Positions 1-8,127 of a stretch of 64,000 bases of DNA are shown piece after piece (the stretch's first letter is position 1; every line of letters starts with the position of its first letter). Location of the stretch: NCBI RefSeq assembly GCF_003226255.1, contig NZ_QJST01000005.1, forward strand, positions 1-64,000, read 5' to 3'. The notes under the pieces are model-generated. The model searched no databases. It was not told where the DNA came from and saw nothing but the letters and a program-made list of their open reading frames with translations. Origin of the DNA: Idiomarina fontislapidosi (GTDB lineage Bacteria > Pseudomonadota > Gammaproteobacteria > Enterobacterales > Alteromonadaceae). Both the position numbers and the translations under genes were made by a program.

Positions 1-732
1 TGACACTGTCTCAGCTAACCATCCACTTTGAAGGTCGACTGGATGGCCACATAGATTTATGAAAACTTGGCTGACACAGAATATTGAACACTCTCCACTC
101 ATTTGATAAACGCGTTGCGATTGAACACCCCATTCAAAACGCTGTAATAGTTTTTCGTAATTGAGTATCAGCGAATCGAAATACCCAACCACAGCATCTA
201 TCGATTTTAGGACGACACTGAGCTGGGTCAGCTGGGTAGTCATCTTTTCAATTTCTTCGTCTATCCGTGCAGCTTCCTCTTTAACATTAGCCAATGATTC
301 TTTTGCTTTCTTACGCGAAAAAATTCCAAGCGTTAGAATCATCCCAGCTGTTTCGAGAAAGCTCATATTATCAAAATCGATCAGCATCAATTCATTCTGT
401 TCTCGCAGCTCCACATGCTGCTTTATCTCGAGAATACTATCGTCGAACAACTCTTCGAATGGTTGACCTTGTATTGTCACATTCTTCAGTCGTCTCGCGA
501 TGTTCTTAAAACGCTCGAAATGCACCTCGTATATATCTAATTTATACTGGTTAATTCTGCTCACGCGTTGTTCAATGGATTTCCCGACTTGCCCTACCTG
601 TTTCTGATAGTGGTCGCAAGCCGCTTCGTATTTTTCTTTAGTCTTGCTATAAAGCTCTTCAGCTTGTATCGCGTACTTCTTGCCAGTAACGGCGTTCCAC
701 GCTTTACTACACGCTCGTTTTACAAAATTCAT
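1..732 (-). CDS. Coiled-coil protein of unknown function, 3' end cut by window edge
   Basis: An open frame with no stop runs from the ATG at 732 down to base 1, giving at least 244 residues; the C-terminus lies outside the window. I do not recognise the family. It starts MNFVKRACSKAWNAVTGKKY and is rich in Lys, Glu and Gln, with long heptad-like helices at about residues 20-65 and 130-185. Between them is a short hydrophobic stretch (about 125-138) that could be a membrane-associating helix. It lies 18 bp downstream of the TerB-like gene on the same strand, so it is probably the third gene of one operon. It could be a scaffold or effector partner of the two upstream products; no catalytic motif is visible. 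Confidence 0.6.
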   Translation of the reverse strand, partial: MNFVKRACSKAWNAVTGKKYAIQAEELYSKTKEKYEAACDHYQKQVGQVGKSIEQRVSRINQYKLDIYEVHFERFKNIARRLKNVTIQGQPFEELFDDSILEIKQHVELREQNELMLIDFDNMSFLETAGMILTLGIFSRKKAKESLANVKEEAARIDEEIEKMTTQLTQLSVVLKSIDAVVGYFDSLILNYEKLLQRFEWGVQSQRVYQMSGECSIFCVSQVFINLCGHPVDLQSGWLAETVS

Positions 733-750
733 AAGCAATTCCTTTAGGCT

Positions 751-1149
751 TTAGTTAAGTAATTCGTAGCCTTTTTCGACCAAACTATTCATTTCCTCTA
801 CCCAGTTTTGAAGCCTTTCCACTTCTGCGCTATCAAAGCCAAATGCCTTGGCCAAATTCTGCATGAAATCAGCTTCACTCATACAAACTTCACCGTCGGC
901 AAGCAAAATCCCGTAGAGCTCAATAAGCAAAATCTTCTTATGCTTAGTAGAAGATTTGCTTAGCACCTTTACTATGGACTCGATTTTATCTTGTTTTTGA
1001 AGCGTGTAACCGGGTAACTCACACTCATGTACAAATGAGTCAAATACCAACGACTCCACATCCTTATGTTCACCGTTAAGCCCCATTGAGTAATAGGCCA
1101 GCTCTAAAAAGTTCTTTTTCTCTCCAATATTCAACTCAGACAGGAACAC
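751..1149 (-). CDS. TerB-like helical domain protein
   Basis: This 132-residue, all-helical, acidic protein has no signal peptide or membrane segment. The second half carries the pattern ELYGILLADGEVCMSEADF followed by LAKAFGFD. This resembles the 'A-DG-(x)-E-x-F-x-x-(I/L)-a-x-x-(L/F)G(I/F)' helix-loop-helix repeat of the tellurite-resistance TerB / DUF533 fold, where the Asp/Glu cluster is proposed to bind metal. The first half holds a weaker copy (LAYYSMGLNGEHKDVE). TerB-fold proteins are known from stress and conflict systems, often near membranes. It sits between a membrane-anchored coiled-coil gene (11 bp upstream) and another coiled-coil gene (18 bp downstream), so the three probably act together. 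The fold call is by motif only. Confidence 0.55.
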   Translation of the reverse strand: MFLSELNIGEKKNFLELAYYSMGLNGEHKDVESLVFDSFVHECELPGYTLQKQDKIESIVKVLSKSSTKHKKILLIELYGILLADGEVCMSEADFMQNLAKAFGFDSAEVERLQNWVEEMNSLVEKGYELLN

Positions 1150-1160
1150 AACTCCACTCC

Positions 1161-1949
1161 TTAGTAGCTTGTATGCTCTTTATTTACTTGATTTCCTTTA
1201 TCGTCATACTCAAATGCGTTTTGCGACTCAACCTCGCCAGTTTCATCATAAAGATACTCGAAGATTGTTTGTCCTTCTGAGTTAAACTCTAATCCACGCT
1301 CTGGTTGTCGTGATGCGTTATAAAACATTTGATATTTCAAAGAGTCACCAGCAAACGTATCACTACTCCGCTTGATGTTGTTCTCATAGTAAATTTGAGT
1401 AATTTGGCCTGAATACTTGTCTTCGATACGAGTCACTTTACAGTCACCCAAACGCTTGACGAACTCTTCATTCTCTATCTTAAGATCTTGATGACGCGCC
1501 ACCTCATTGGTGAGCTCTACTAAGTTGTTCAAACGCAACGTTTGTATAAGGTTTGTCAGCTGTTCAATGTTTGCGAGGTTTTCCTGCTTACTCTTGAATG
1601 AGTATGCAGCTTGGCGTCTATCTAACGAAGCAAAGGCTTCTTTGACCGTGTCACTAACATATTGAGCGTGTTGTTCGTGAGAGGATTTGAGCTGTGAAAC
1701 GTTTGACTGTTGAACTCTGTCGAGCTCTTTGAACTGCTTCTTAAGTGCAGAGTCAAGTTCAATTAGTTTACTGGAAATATTTTCCTCGAACAGTTCCAAA
1801 GACTCTTCAAGATTCCTTATGCTGGCAGCTTGGCTACTTAACCCTAGCTCTAAATTATTAGCCTTTCTAAATATTAGAATATTTATAGCCAGGGAGATAA
1901 TTCCAAATACCAAAACGGCAATCATGATTTGGGTAAGGGTTATGTCCAT
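1161..1949 (-). CDS. Membrane-anchored coiled-coil protein with YD-repeat-like C-terminus
   Basis: The 262-residue protein has one N-terminal transmembrane segment (about residues 7-28) and then a long predicted coiled coil (about 30-170) rich in Leu, Glu, Gln and Ser. The C-terminal 70 residues contain stretches of the type 'IYYENN', 'FEYLYDETGEV' and 'FEYDDKGNQV', which look like short YD/RHS-type repeats (aromatic-Tyr-Asp followed by GxV or GNQ). The layout predicts an inner-membrane anchor with a cytoplasmic or periplasmic stalk and a small beta-rich head. It is the first gene of the three-gene operon at the window edge, about 140 bp from the nearest tRNA-Lys gene. No family name is certain and function is unknown. 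Confidence 0.55.
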   Translation of the reverse strand: MDITLTQIMIAVLVFGIISLAINILIFRKANNLELGLSSQAASIRNLEESLELFEENISSKLIELDSALKKQFKELDRVQQSNVSQLKSSHEQHAQYVSDTVKEAFASLDRRQAAYSFKSKQENLANIEQLTNLIQTLRLNNLVELTNEVARHQDLKIENEEFVKRLGDCKVTRIEDKYSGQITQIYYENNIKRSSDTFAGDSLKYQMFYNASRQPERGLEFNSEGQTIFEYLYDETGEVESQNAFEYDDKGNQVNKEHTSY

Positions 1950-2091
1950 ATGACCTCTATTTTTTGAATTATTTTTTTAATTGCGGACTTTTTCGTAACT
2001 CGAGGATATACGAAAGAATAATCAGATTAGAGCGCATTTAAAAGTTAAGATCAAATAAAGAGGGATGATAAAAAGAAAATAAGAAAGGAGA

Positions 2092-2167
2092 TGGTGGGTT
2101 GTGCAGGATTCGAACCTGCGACCAATTGATTAAAAGTCAACTGCTCTACCAACTGAGCTAACAACCC
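2092..2167 (-). tRNA. tRNA-Lys(UUU), copy 1
   Basis: The minus strand reads as a complete 76-nt tRNA with encoded CCA: a GGGTTGT acceptor strand pairing with ACAACCC, the D-arm TAGCTCAGTTGGTAGAGC, an anticodon loop CTTTTAA with anticodon TTT, and a T-arm containing GGTTCGAATCC. It is identical to the copy at 2299-2374. A tRNA-Lys directly downstream of cpoB is also the arrangement known from E. coli (lysT after ybgF). Confidence 0.97.
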
Positions 2168-2185
2168 ATTTTTCGGATATCTTTC

Positions 2186-2274
2186 CTTGCGCTGAAAGCG
2201 CAAGCTACGGACAACCCATCATGTGCTTGCGCAGAATGCGCAAGTTACGTAAAAGCGCGGAGTGCGCATTTTAC
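2186..2274. repeat. Cluster of three REP-like palindromes between the tRNA-Lys genes
   Basis: Three hairpin units lie in the 131-bp spacer. At 2186-2207, CTTGCGC and GCGCAAG flank a 4-nt loop and are followed by CTAC (GTAG on the minus strand). At 2226-2248 there is a near-identical unit ending GTTAC (GTAA head on the minus strand). At 2249-2274 a diverged unit in the opposite direction begins GTAAAAGCGC and ends GCGCATTTTAC. The head-plus-hairpin design and the alternating orientation match REP/BIME elements mobilised by RAYT-type transposases (established knowledge); the assignment itself is inference. Confidence 0.6.
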
Positions 2275-2298
2275 ATCGTCTGGTAAAGGCGAAAGAAG

Positions 2299-2374
2299 TG
2301 GTGGGTTGTGCAGGATTCGAACCTGCGACCAATTGATTAAAAGTCAACTGCTCTACCAACTGAGCTAACAACCC
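2299..2374 (-). tRNA. tRNA-Lys(UUU), copy 2
   Basis: This 76-nt minus-strand tRNA is identical to copy 1, with anticodon TTT in loop CTTTTAA, the conserved GGTTCGAATCC T-arm and an encoded CCA end at 2299-2301. It is the tRNA nearer to cpoB, so it is probably the 5' member of a two-tRNA transcript. Confidence 0.97.
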
Positions 2375-2387
2375 ACTTTCTAGTACT

Positions 2388-2423
2388 GCCTCCGTTGCCA
2401 CATTTGTCCTTGGCAACGGCGGC
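2388..2423. other. Inverted repeat between cpoB and tRNA-Lys
   Basis: CCGTTGCC (2392-2399) and GGCAACGG (2412-2419) are perfect complements separated by 12 nt, and a GCC/GGC pair extends the stem after one mismatch. No T-run follows on either strand, so it is not a typical intrinsic terminator. It could be a processing or regulatory stem between the cpoB mRNA end and the tRNAs. Confidence 0.4.
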
Positions 2424-2511
2424 ATAGTTTACTTAAATAACGCTGTGATGCAACTGATAATTTCAGTTTTTTGTCTGACTGCTTACTATTCGATCAGTTG
2501 TTGGGCCGATG

Positions 2512-3300
2512 TTACAGGTTTGACAGGCGTTGCTTCGCCAAATTCGCTTCGGTACTGTCCGAATACTCGTTCAGTACTCGCTGATAAAACGTCTTGGCAT
2601 CGGCTGTTTTGCCTTGCTCAGCTGCAATAACGCCTAACTTCAATAAGCAGTCTGCGCGCTTATTGCTGTCTGGGTAGTTATCTACCACTTGTTTAAAGTG
2701 GTCATGCGCCTTCTGGTACTCTTGTTGCGCATACAACAGCTGACCCAACCAATAATGTGCGTTTGGCACGTAGGTTGAATTAGGGAAGTTCTGCAAGAAG
2801 GATTCGAACGCCGGTATTGCGGCATCGTAGCGCTTATCTTCAAGTACTAAGGCGATGGCTTTGTCATAGGCGTCATTCTCGCTCATATTCGCGCTGTAGC
2901 CGCTGCTTCCGTTACTGGATGCGCTACTACCACCTGAATCGCTTGAAGTCGGTACCGTCTGCATATCGTCCATGCTGTAAGACGATCCGCCACCTTGCTG
3001 TTTAAGCTGACTAAAACGACGATCGATCTCTTGGTAGATTTCGCGCTGACGCTCTAACAGCTGCTCAAGACGGTACTCGTGCTCTTCGGTGATACCACGA
3101 AGTTCAGCGACGTCTTGTTGCAATGAAGACAAGGTATTAAGCATTTCGAGCTGAGCGCCCTGACGCGCATCAAGCATGCGCTCGATGGTGGCTAGGCGTT
3201 GCTCAAGTGAACTGGCTGACTGATTTAGGCTGGACACTGGTGCCTGCGCCATAGCGGCGGCAGGCATCAGTAGACAGATAGCCAATAATGATTTTTTCAT
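2512..3300 (-). CDS. cpoB: Cell division coordinator CpoB (YbgF)
   Basis: This 262-residue periplasmic protein has signal peptide MKKSLLAICLLMPAAAMAQ with an AMA-Q cleavage site. An N-terminal coiled-coil trimerisation region (about residues 30-100) is followed by a Ser/Gly-rich linker (about 115-140). The C-terminal part (about 145-262) is TPR-like, with motifs such as YVPNAHYWLGQLLYAQQEY. CpoB binds TolA and coordinates outer-membrane constriction with PBP1B activity during division (known for the family). It is the last gene of the tol-pal cluster and is followed by tRNA-Lys as in E. coli. Confidence 0.93.
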   Translation of the reverse strand: MKKSLLAICLLMPAAAMAQAPVSSLNQSASSLEQRLATIERMLDARQGAQLEMLNTLSSLQQDVAELRGITEEHEYRLEQLLERQREIYQEIDRRFSQLKQQGGGSSYSMDDMQTVPTSSDSGGSSASSNGSSGYSANMSENDAYDKAIALVLEDKRYDAAIPAFESFLQNFPNSTYVPNAHYWLGQLLYAQQEYQKAHDHFKQVVDNYPDSNKRADCLLKLGVIAAEQGKTADAKTFYQRVLNEYSDSTEANLAKQRLSNL

Positions 3301-3339
3301 GAACTATCCGTTTTATTTAGTTAAACGTCGAAGTGGCTA

Positions 3340-3882
3340 TTAGTAAACCAATACTGCGCGACGGTTTTTCGCGTACGCACGTTCGTTCGAAGCGTTCACT
3401 AATGGCTTCTCTTCGCCATAAGAAACGGTTGAGATTTGTGAATCTTGTACACCTAAGTTAGTTAGGTAATCTTCAACCGCTTTTGCACGACGCTCGCCCA
3501 ATGCGATGTTGTACTCTGGCGTACCACGTTCGTCGGCGTGACCTTCGATAACGATGGTGACGTTCGGGTTCTTAACTAAGTAGTCAGCGTGTGCTGCAAG
3601 CAACTCTGCATACTCAGATTGAACTGATGAACGGTCAAATGCAAAGTAGATGATGTGCTCTTTACGTAGCGCTTCCATCTGTTCTTCACGAACTTCTTCA
3701 GGCGTCTTAGCACGGTCAGCTGAACCCACTTGTACACCTGACTGCTCGCCAGATTCAGAAGATTGGTTCGTTTCCTGACCTGCACCCATGCCTGAATCAG
3801 TGCTTGAGTTAGAGCTACATGCGGCTAATGTTGCCATTGGAACGGCAATCGCCAGAGCTTTTAATAATTTGTTGAGCTGCAT
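3340..3882 (-). CDS. pal: Peptidoglycan-associated lipoprotein Pal
   Basis: Pal is an outer-membrane lipoprotein that ties the outer membrane to peptidoglycan and is recruited by TolB. The start at 3882 gives signal MQLNKLLKALAIAVPMATLA followed by the lipobox cysteine (LAAC). An AAGGA Shine-Dalgarno lies 8 nt upstream, so the 11-residue upstream extension of the frame is rejected. A Ser/Gly/Gln-rich linker (about residues 24-70) leads to an OmpA-like domain with IVIEGHADERGTPEYNIALG and the following RR-A-V-DYL motif that binds diaminopimelate. The length of 180 residues is normal. A 120-bp gap separates it from tolB, leaving room for a separate promoter. Confidence 0.96.
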   Translation of the reverse strand: MQLNKLLKALAIAVPMATLAACSSNSSTDSGMGAGQETNQSSESGEQSGVQVGSADRAKTPEEVREEQMEALRKEHIIYFAFDRSSVQSEYAELLAAHADYLVKNPNVTIVIEGHADERGTPEYNIALGERRAKAVEDYLTNLGVQDSQISTVSYGEEKPLVNASNERAYAKNRRAVLVY

Positions 3883-4002
3883 CCTAATGATCCTTATCGT
3901 TATCCAGTTGATCAAACCGTTCGGTTTACTAAACTAATTTTGATTAAAACTTGCGCGATCGTGCACAAGCTTACACTACTTTTATAGTACTTTTACAAGC
4001 AC

Positions 4003-5352
4003 TTACATAAATGGCGACCACGATGGTGACTTCACTTCACCGCTACTGGCCGGCAAACGCGCTTTAAAGCGACCGTCTGTCGACACTAACGCTAACACTT
4101 GTTTGTTATTGTGAGTAGTGCTGTATATCACCATACTGCCATTAGGTGCCACACTGGGTGATTCGTCCAACGCCGTGCGAGTCAGTACTTGCATCGTACC
4201 CCGCGGGAATTCCTGCCGCGCGATGTGATAGTTACCATTTGTACGGTTAACCAAAATCATCGATTCGCCCGATGGCATGACCGTGCCACCTAAGTTTTGT
4301 TCGCCTTCAAAAGTTAAGCGACGCACCTCACCTGAAGATAAATTTACGCTATATAGTTGCGGTCTTCCACCTCTTTCTGAAGTGAATACGATTGATTTAC
4401 CGTCAGGTGTCCAACCTGGTTCAGTATCAATCGTACGATTCCGCGTTAAGCGTTGCAAGTTTTTAGTCTTAAGATCCATGACATACAACTCAGGATTGCC
4501 ATCTTTTGACAATACCATCGCCATTTTATCGCCATCTGGCGAGAACACCGGACTCCCGTTGATGCCTGGGAACGAGGTGATTTTCTCACGTCGTGTGGTG
4601 TAGATGTCTTGTACGAAAATCTCCGGGCGCTTGTTCTCGAAGCTGACATACGCCAACTTGTTACCATCCGGCGACCATGACGGTGACATCAGTGGCTCAG
4701 GGCTACGTAATAACACCTTCTCATTAGCGCCGTCATAATCGGCGACCAGTAATTTGTAGGGATATTCGTCGTCTTGGTTGACTGTGACGTAGGCAATGCG
4801 AGTCATAAAAGCACCCGGCTCACCCGTCAGTGCTTCGTAGACCACATCTGAAATACGGTGTGAGTACTGACGGAATTGGTTGCCATCGATGACCGAGCTG
4901 CGTGCATCTAAGATGTGGTCGTTGCTTTGTACCAACTGACCGTTTTTCAGCATCTGTGCATCGCCACCGGTGATTTGTCCACGTAATACATCCACCAACT
5001 GGAACTTCACCATGTAGCGGTCAACCGAGTAAGGTTCTACCGTACCCATCAGCACGGCTTCGACGCCCATCTTCGCCCATGCTGAGTAATCAAGCTCCTC
5101 ATCATTGGCAGGATACTGCGGCATCGCCGATTGCGGGATAGGATTAAACTTACCACTGCGGGTTAAATCCGCGGCAATGACTTCTGTAAGGTTGCCTGGC
5201 GCTTCGCCGTCACCTAACCATTTAAATGGAACAACCGCAATCGGACGCGCACTGTCGATACCTTCGGTGATGACAATTTCTAACACCCCGGCTCGTGCGG
5301 TCGACGTGACTGCCATAACTAAGATACATAAATTTAAAAACAGCTTTTTCAT
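4003..5352 (-). CDS. tolB: Tol-Pal system beta-propeller protein TolB
   Basis: This 449-residue periplasmic protein has signal [21 protein letters not shown]. An N-terminal alpha/beta domain (about residues 22-165) precedes a six-bladed WD40-like beta-propeller (about 175-430). The propeller repeats include [33 protein letters not shown] and [19 protein letters not shown]. TolB links TolA in the inner membrane with Pal in the outer membrane. It follows tolA with only a 14-bp gap and is full length for the family. Confidence 0.97.
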   Translation of the reverse strand: MKKLFLNLCILVMAVTSTARAGVLEIVITEGIDSARPIAVVPFKWLGDGEAPGNLTEVIAADLTRSGKFNPIPQSAMPQYPANDEELDYSAWAKMGVEAVLMGTVEPYSVDRYMVKFQLVDVLRGQITGGDAQMLKNGQLVQSNDHILDARSSVIDGNQFRQYSHRISDVVYEALTGEPGAFMTRIAYVTVNQDDEYPYKLLVADYDGANEKVLLRSPEPLMSPSWSPDGNKLAYVSFENKRPEIFVQDIYTTRREKITSFPGINGSPVFSPDGDKMAMVLSKDGNPELYVMDLKTKNLQRLTRNRTIDTEPGWTPDGKSIVFTSERGGRPQLYSVNLSSGEVRRLTFEGEQNLGGTVMPSGESMILVNRTNGNYHIARQEFPRGTMQVLTRTALDESPSVAPNGSMVIYSTTHNNKQVLALVSTDGRFKARLPASSGEVKSPSWSPFM

Positions 5353-5366
5353 GGTTCACCTTACGT

Positions 5367-6311
5367 TTATAACTGCGGTTTAACCGTTAGTTTAATGGTA
5401 CTCATCTGTTGGTAGACTTCTGGGTCTTCCGACACCGGCAACGTGGTGGCTTTTAACACCGCGTTTTCGGCTGAACGACATACGGATGGGTCACCCGCGC
5501 CGGTGGTCACCGACTTGACGAACCCACTCGGTGCCAAGCTGATGGTCAACTCACAGGATTTACCCGACATCGAATCGTCTACGTTCCAGTTGCGCTGAAT
5601 CGTTTGCTGAATCAGCGCTTGGTATTTTTCCAACTCGCTCAACACTTGGCGACGACGCGCCGCAGACCGGCGTTGGCGTTCTTCTTCCATCTCTTTTTGC
5701 AACTGCGCTTCGCGTTCTGCCGCTAACCGACGCTGACGCTCTTCTTCTTCGCGACGTTTACGTTCGGCCTCACGCTGTTTGCGTTCTTCCTCGGCTTTAC
5801 GTGCCGCTTCTTCGGCCTCTCGTTCGGCTTGCGCGCGACGCTCTGCGGCTTGTTTTGCCGCTTGCTCTTCTTTGCGACGTTGCTCAGCCAATTGCTCGGC
5901 TTCTTTTCTCGCTTGCTCGGCACGCTTACGTGCTTCGGCTGCTTCTTGCTCTTCTTGCTTTTGCTGCTCGGCTATCTGCGCTAAACGTTGTTGCTCACGT
6001 TCACGTGCTTTACGCGCTTCTGCTGCTTTGCGTTCTAGCTCTTGAATACGCTGTTGCTCAGCTCGGCGTTCGGCGGCCTTTTGGTCTTTTATCCGTTGCA
6101 CCTGACGTTCAACCGCTGCTTTATCGACAGATACCGCGTTGACGATTTCTTCCGGCTTCGGATTCATTTCGCTTTGTTCTAGATTCACTTCCATCGGCGT
6201 CGGCTCAGGCGAAGTGAATTCAAAGCTCACCAACAACACCGCAGCGATCGCCGCGTGAATGCCTATCGAGTAGGCTAAGGGTAACTTAAAACTCTCTGCT
6301 GACTTTGCCAC
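5367..6311 (-). CDS. tolA: Cell envelope integrity protein TolA
   Basis: The 314-residue inner-membrane protein spans the periplasm. One N-terminal membrane segment (about residues 11-30) is followed by an extremely Ala/Glu/Arg/Lys-rich helical domain II (about 60-230) and a C-terminal globular domain (about 230-314) with WNVDDSMSGKSCELTISLAP and a second cysteine (SVCRSAEN) that could pair with the first. TolA is driven by TolQR and the proton-motive force and contacts TolB/Pal. The repetitive domain II also produces long spurious open frames on the opposite strand. Confidence 0.95.
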   Translation of the reverse strand: MAKSAESFKLPLAYSIGIHAAIAAVLLVSFEFTSPEPTPMEVNLEQSEMNPKPEEIVNAVSVDKAAVERQVQRIKDQKAAERRAEQQRIQELERKAAEARKAREREQQRLAQIAEQQKQEEQEAAEARKRAEQARKEAEQLAEQRRKEEQAAKQAAERRAQAEREAEEAARKAEEERKQREAERKRREEEERQRRLAAEREAQLQKEMEEERQRRSAARRRQVLSELEKYQALIQQTIQRNWNVDDSMSGKSCELTISLAPSGFVKSVTTGAGDPSVCRSAENAVLKATTLPVSEDPEVYQQMSTIKLTVKPQL

Positions 6312-6313
6312 AA

Positions 6314-6742
6314 CTAATTATCCGCTGAATCTGTCATAAGCCCAACTGACGGTACGCCAGCGCGTTGCAGTAGTACCATCAATTGCACAATTTGATTGTA
6401 CGATACCGCCCCATCACCATTCACCATGACCGGGGTTTCTGGCTCGACCTGCAGGTGCGCAGCCACTAACGTCGCGACTTCATCGGCGCTGATCGGCACG
6501 TCAGGGTCAGTCCCCTGATTCAGGTAGTAATTACCTTCGGCATCCACCGATGCCACCAACGGTGGATTGGTGTCCTTTGCCAATGCCTCTGCGCTTGCCT
6601 TTGGCAGTTCAACTTTAACCCCTTGGGTTATCAGTGGTGCGGTTACCATAAAGATAATCAGCAACACCAACATGACGTCGATGTAGGGCACCACGTTGAT
6701 TTCGGCGACCGGCTTGCGGCGCTTACGTGGCATCACCATCAT
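6314..6742 (-). CDS. tolR: TolR, ExbD-family proton channel subunit
   Basis: This 142-residue protein has one N-terminal membrane helix (about residues 18-38) containing the essential Asp of the ExbD/TolR family in VVPYIDVMLVLLIIFMV. A periplasmic dimerisation domain (about 60-142) follows. It forms the proton-conducting TolQR motor that energises TolA. The start codon overlaps the tolQ stop by 4 bp (ATGA), indicating translational coupling. Confidence 0.95.
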   Translation of the reverse strand: MMVMPRKRRKPVAEINVVPYIDVMLVLLIIFMVTAPLITQGVKVELPKASAEALAKDTNPPLVASVDAEGNYYLNQGTDPDVPISADEVATLVAAHLQVEPETPVMVNGDGAVSYNQIVQLMVLLQRAGVPSVGLMTDSADN

Positions 6743-7443
6743 AGCGCGTCACCTTTTACATTTTTACCGTTTGATAAGGTTTGGCGTTGCAAGATGGCAA
6801 CGAACTCATCAATAAAGTTCATGTACTGGTTATCCACTTTTTCAACTCGGTTGGTAAAGCGGTTGTATGCGATAACAGCAGGGATCGCCGCGAACAGACC
6901 CATCGCAGTAGCAATCAATGCCTCGGCGATACCCGGTGCGACCATCGCGAGGGTGGCTTGTTTTACGGCACCGAGTGCGATGAAAGCATTCATGATACCC
7001 CACACCGTACCAAACAGGCCGATATACGGGCTGATTGAGCCGATGGTTGCCAAAATACCGAGGTTAGAATCGAGTTTTTCCATCTCGCGTGCGTGGGCAA
7101 CGCGCATGGCACGGAAGGCGCCTTCTACACGGGTTTGTGCATCGGCGTTATCGTGGTTACTGAGCCGAGCGAATTCTTTAAAGCCGGCGTGGAACAGTAG
7201 CTCCATACCGCGACTGTTTTTCGCACGGGCTGAAATTTCTTGATATAAGCGAGCGAGGTCAACTCCTGACCAAAAACGGTCTTCGAATTTGAGTGCATCG
7301 CTGTGAGCTTGTCCAATGACCTTTTTACGTTGGAATATGAGTACCCAGCCCCACACGGACATTGCCAATAGCATGAGCATGACCAATTTAACCAGTAAAC
7401 TGGCCTGCAAAAACAAATCAATAAAGGACAATTCTGCTTCCAC
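6739..7443 (-). CDS. tolQ: TolQ, ExbB/MotA-family proton channel
   Basis: This 234-residue inner-membrane protein has three membrane segments (about residues 14-36, 135-158 and 165-190). The MotA/TolQ/ExbB core includes the signature LGILATIGSISPYIGLFGTV. It starts with GTG one base after the ybgC stop codon (TAGCGTG), so the genes are coupled. With TolR it forms the proton-driven motor of the Tol-Pal complex. Confidence 0.95.
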   Translation of the reverse strand: MEAELSFIDLFLQASLLVKLVMLMLLAMSVWGWVLIFQRKKVIGQAHSDALKFEDRFWSGVDLARLYQEISARAKNSRGMELLFHAGFKEFARLSNHDNADAQTRVEGAFRAMRVAHAREMEKLDSNLGILATIGSISPYIGLFGTVWGIMNAFIALGAVKQATLAMVAPGIAEALIATAMGLFAAIPAVIAYNRFTNRVEKVDNQYMNFIDEFVAILQRQTLSNGKNVKGDAL

Positions 7444-7444
7444 G

Positions 7445-7858
7445 CTAACTAACCTCTGCTTTTATCGCTTGTAAGATACTATCGGGTATTGCGACCGCTT
7501 TCATCGCATCTTTGTCGACACATGCGGCTTTCACCCGTGCCTGACAATGTAATGTACCATCTGCGCCCCGTACTTGCTGCGTAAACACCAAGGACGCTTT
7601 CTTGACCTGTTCGACCACAACGGTCACTGTCAGTTCAGCATTAAACTTGGCGGCGGCTTGCAAGTCGAGATCGACATGACGCACCACGAAAGCTCTATTG
7701 TGATCTAACCAGCTATCCTGTTCAATCCCTAAAGACCTTAACCATTCTGTCCTAGCACGCTCAATAAACTTGAGATAGTTCGCATAATAAACGATACCAC
7801 CTGCATCGGTATCCTCATAATAGACCCGTATCGGCCAGGTAAAGACACGTTCTTGCAT
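7445..7858 (-). CDS. ybgC: Tol-Pal-associated acyl-CoA thioesterase YbgC
   Basis: This 137-residue hot-dog-fold thioesterase carries the family motif YYEDTDAGGIVYYANYLKF near the N-terminus, including the catalytic Asp, and then ERARTEWLR. YbgC hydrolyses acyl-CoA or acyl-ACP and interacts with the phospholipid synthesis machinery in enterobacteria. It is the first gene of the ybgC-tolQRAB-pal-cpoB cluster, and the promoter should lie in the gene-free interval upstream, where several AT-rich candidates exist but none is clearly best. Confidence 0.94.
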   Translation of the reverse strand: MQERVFTWPIRVYYEDTDAGGIVYYANYLKFIERARTEWLRSLGIEQDSWLDHNRAFVVRHVDLDLQAAAKFNAELTVTVVVEQVKKASLVFTQQVRGADGTLHCQARVKAACVDKDAMKAVAIPDSILQAIKAEVS

Positions 7859-8092
7859 AAAAATTCCTTGAGAAATAACCCTTTCGTCCCAATACTCTGT
7901 AAAAGTGTGAAAAAGTTGCTCTGATTAAAATATCAACAGACTTTTATTTATGACAAATTTGAAACAATCAAATTTTAACATACTGTTTTGTATACAATTT
8001 TTGATTTTGTTGCTTTTTTGTTGCGCTATTTTCGAACAATCTACAATTTCTTCATATTAGTTTTTCTAATCTGAAGATGTAATTTTTCTAGT

Positions 8093-8120
8093 TTGATGAT
8101 GGCTCATCTGGGCGTATAAT
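8093..8120 (+). promoter_or_regulatory. Putative sigma-70 promoter for an orphan small RNA
   Basis: TTGATG (8093-8098) and a perfect TATAAT (8115-8120) are separated by 16 bp on the plus strand. No plus-strand gene follows before 14768. The nearest downstream feature is an intrinsic terminator at 8238-8267. Confidence 0.5.
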
Positions 8121-8127
8121 AGCCCCT

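Noticed and set aside
2219-2425. Minus-strand open frame across tRNA-Lys copy 2
   Set aside because: Its core (LAQLVEQLTFNQLVAGSNP) is the translation of the tRNA itself, a well-known type of spurious protein.
5779-6142. Plus-strand Ala/Ser/Arg and Leu/Ala-rich frames opposite tolA
   Set aside because: They are the complement of the Ala/Glu/Arg-rich tolA helix domain.
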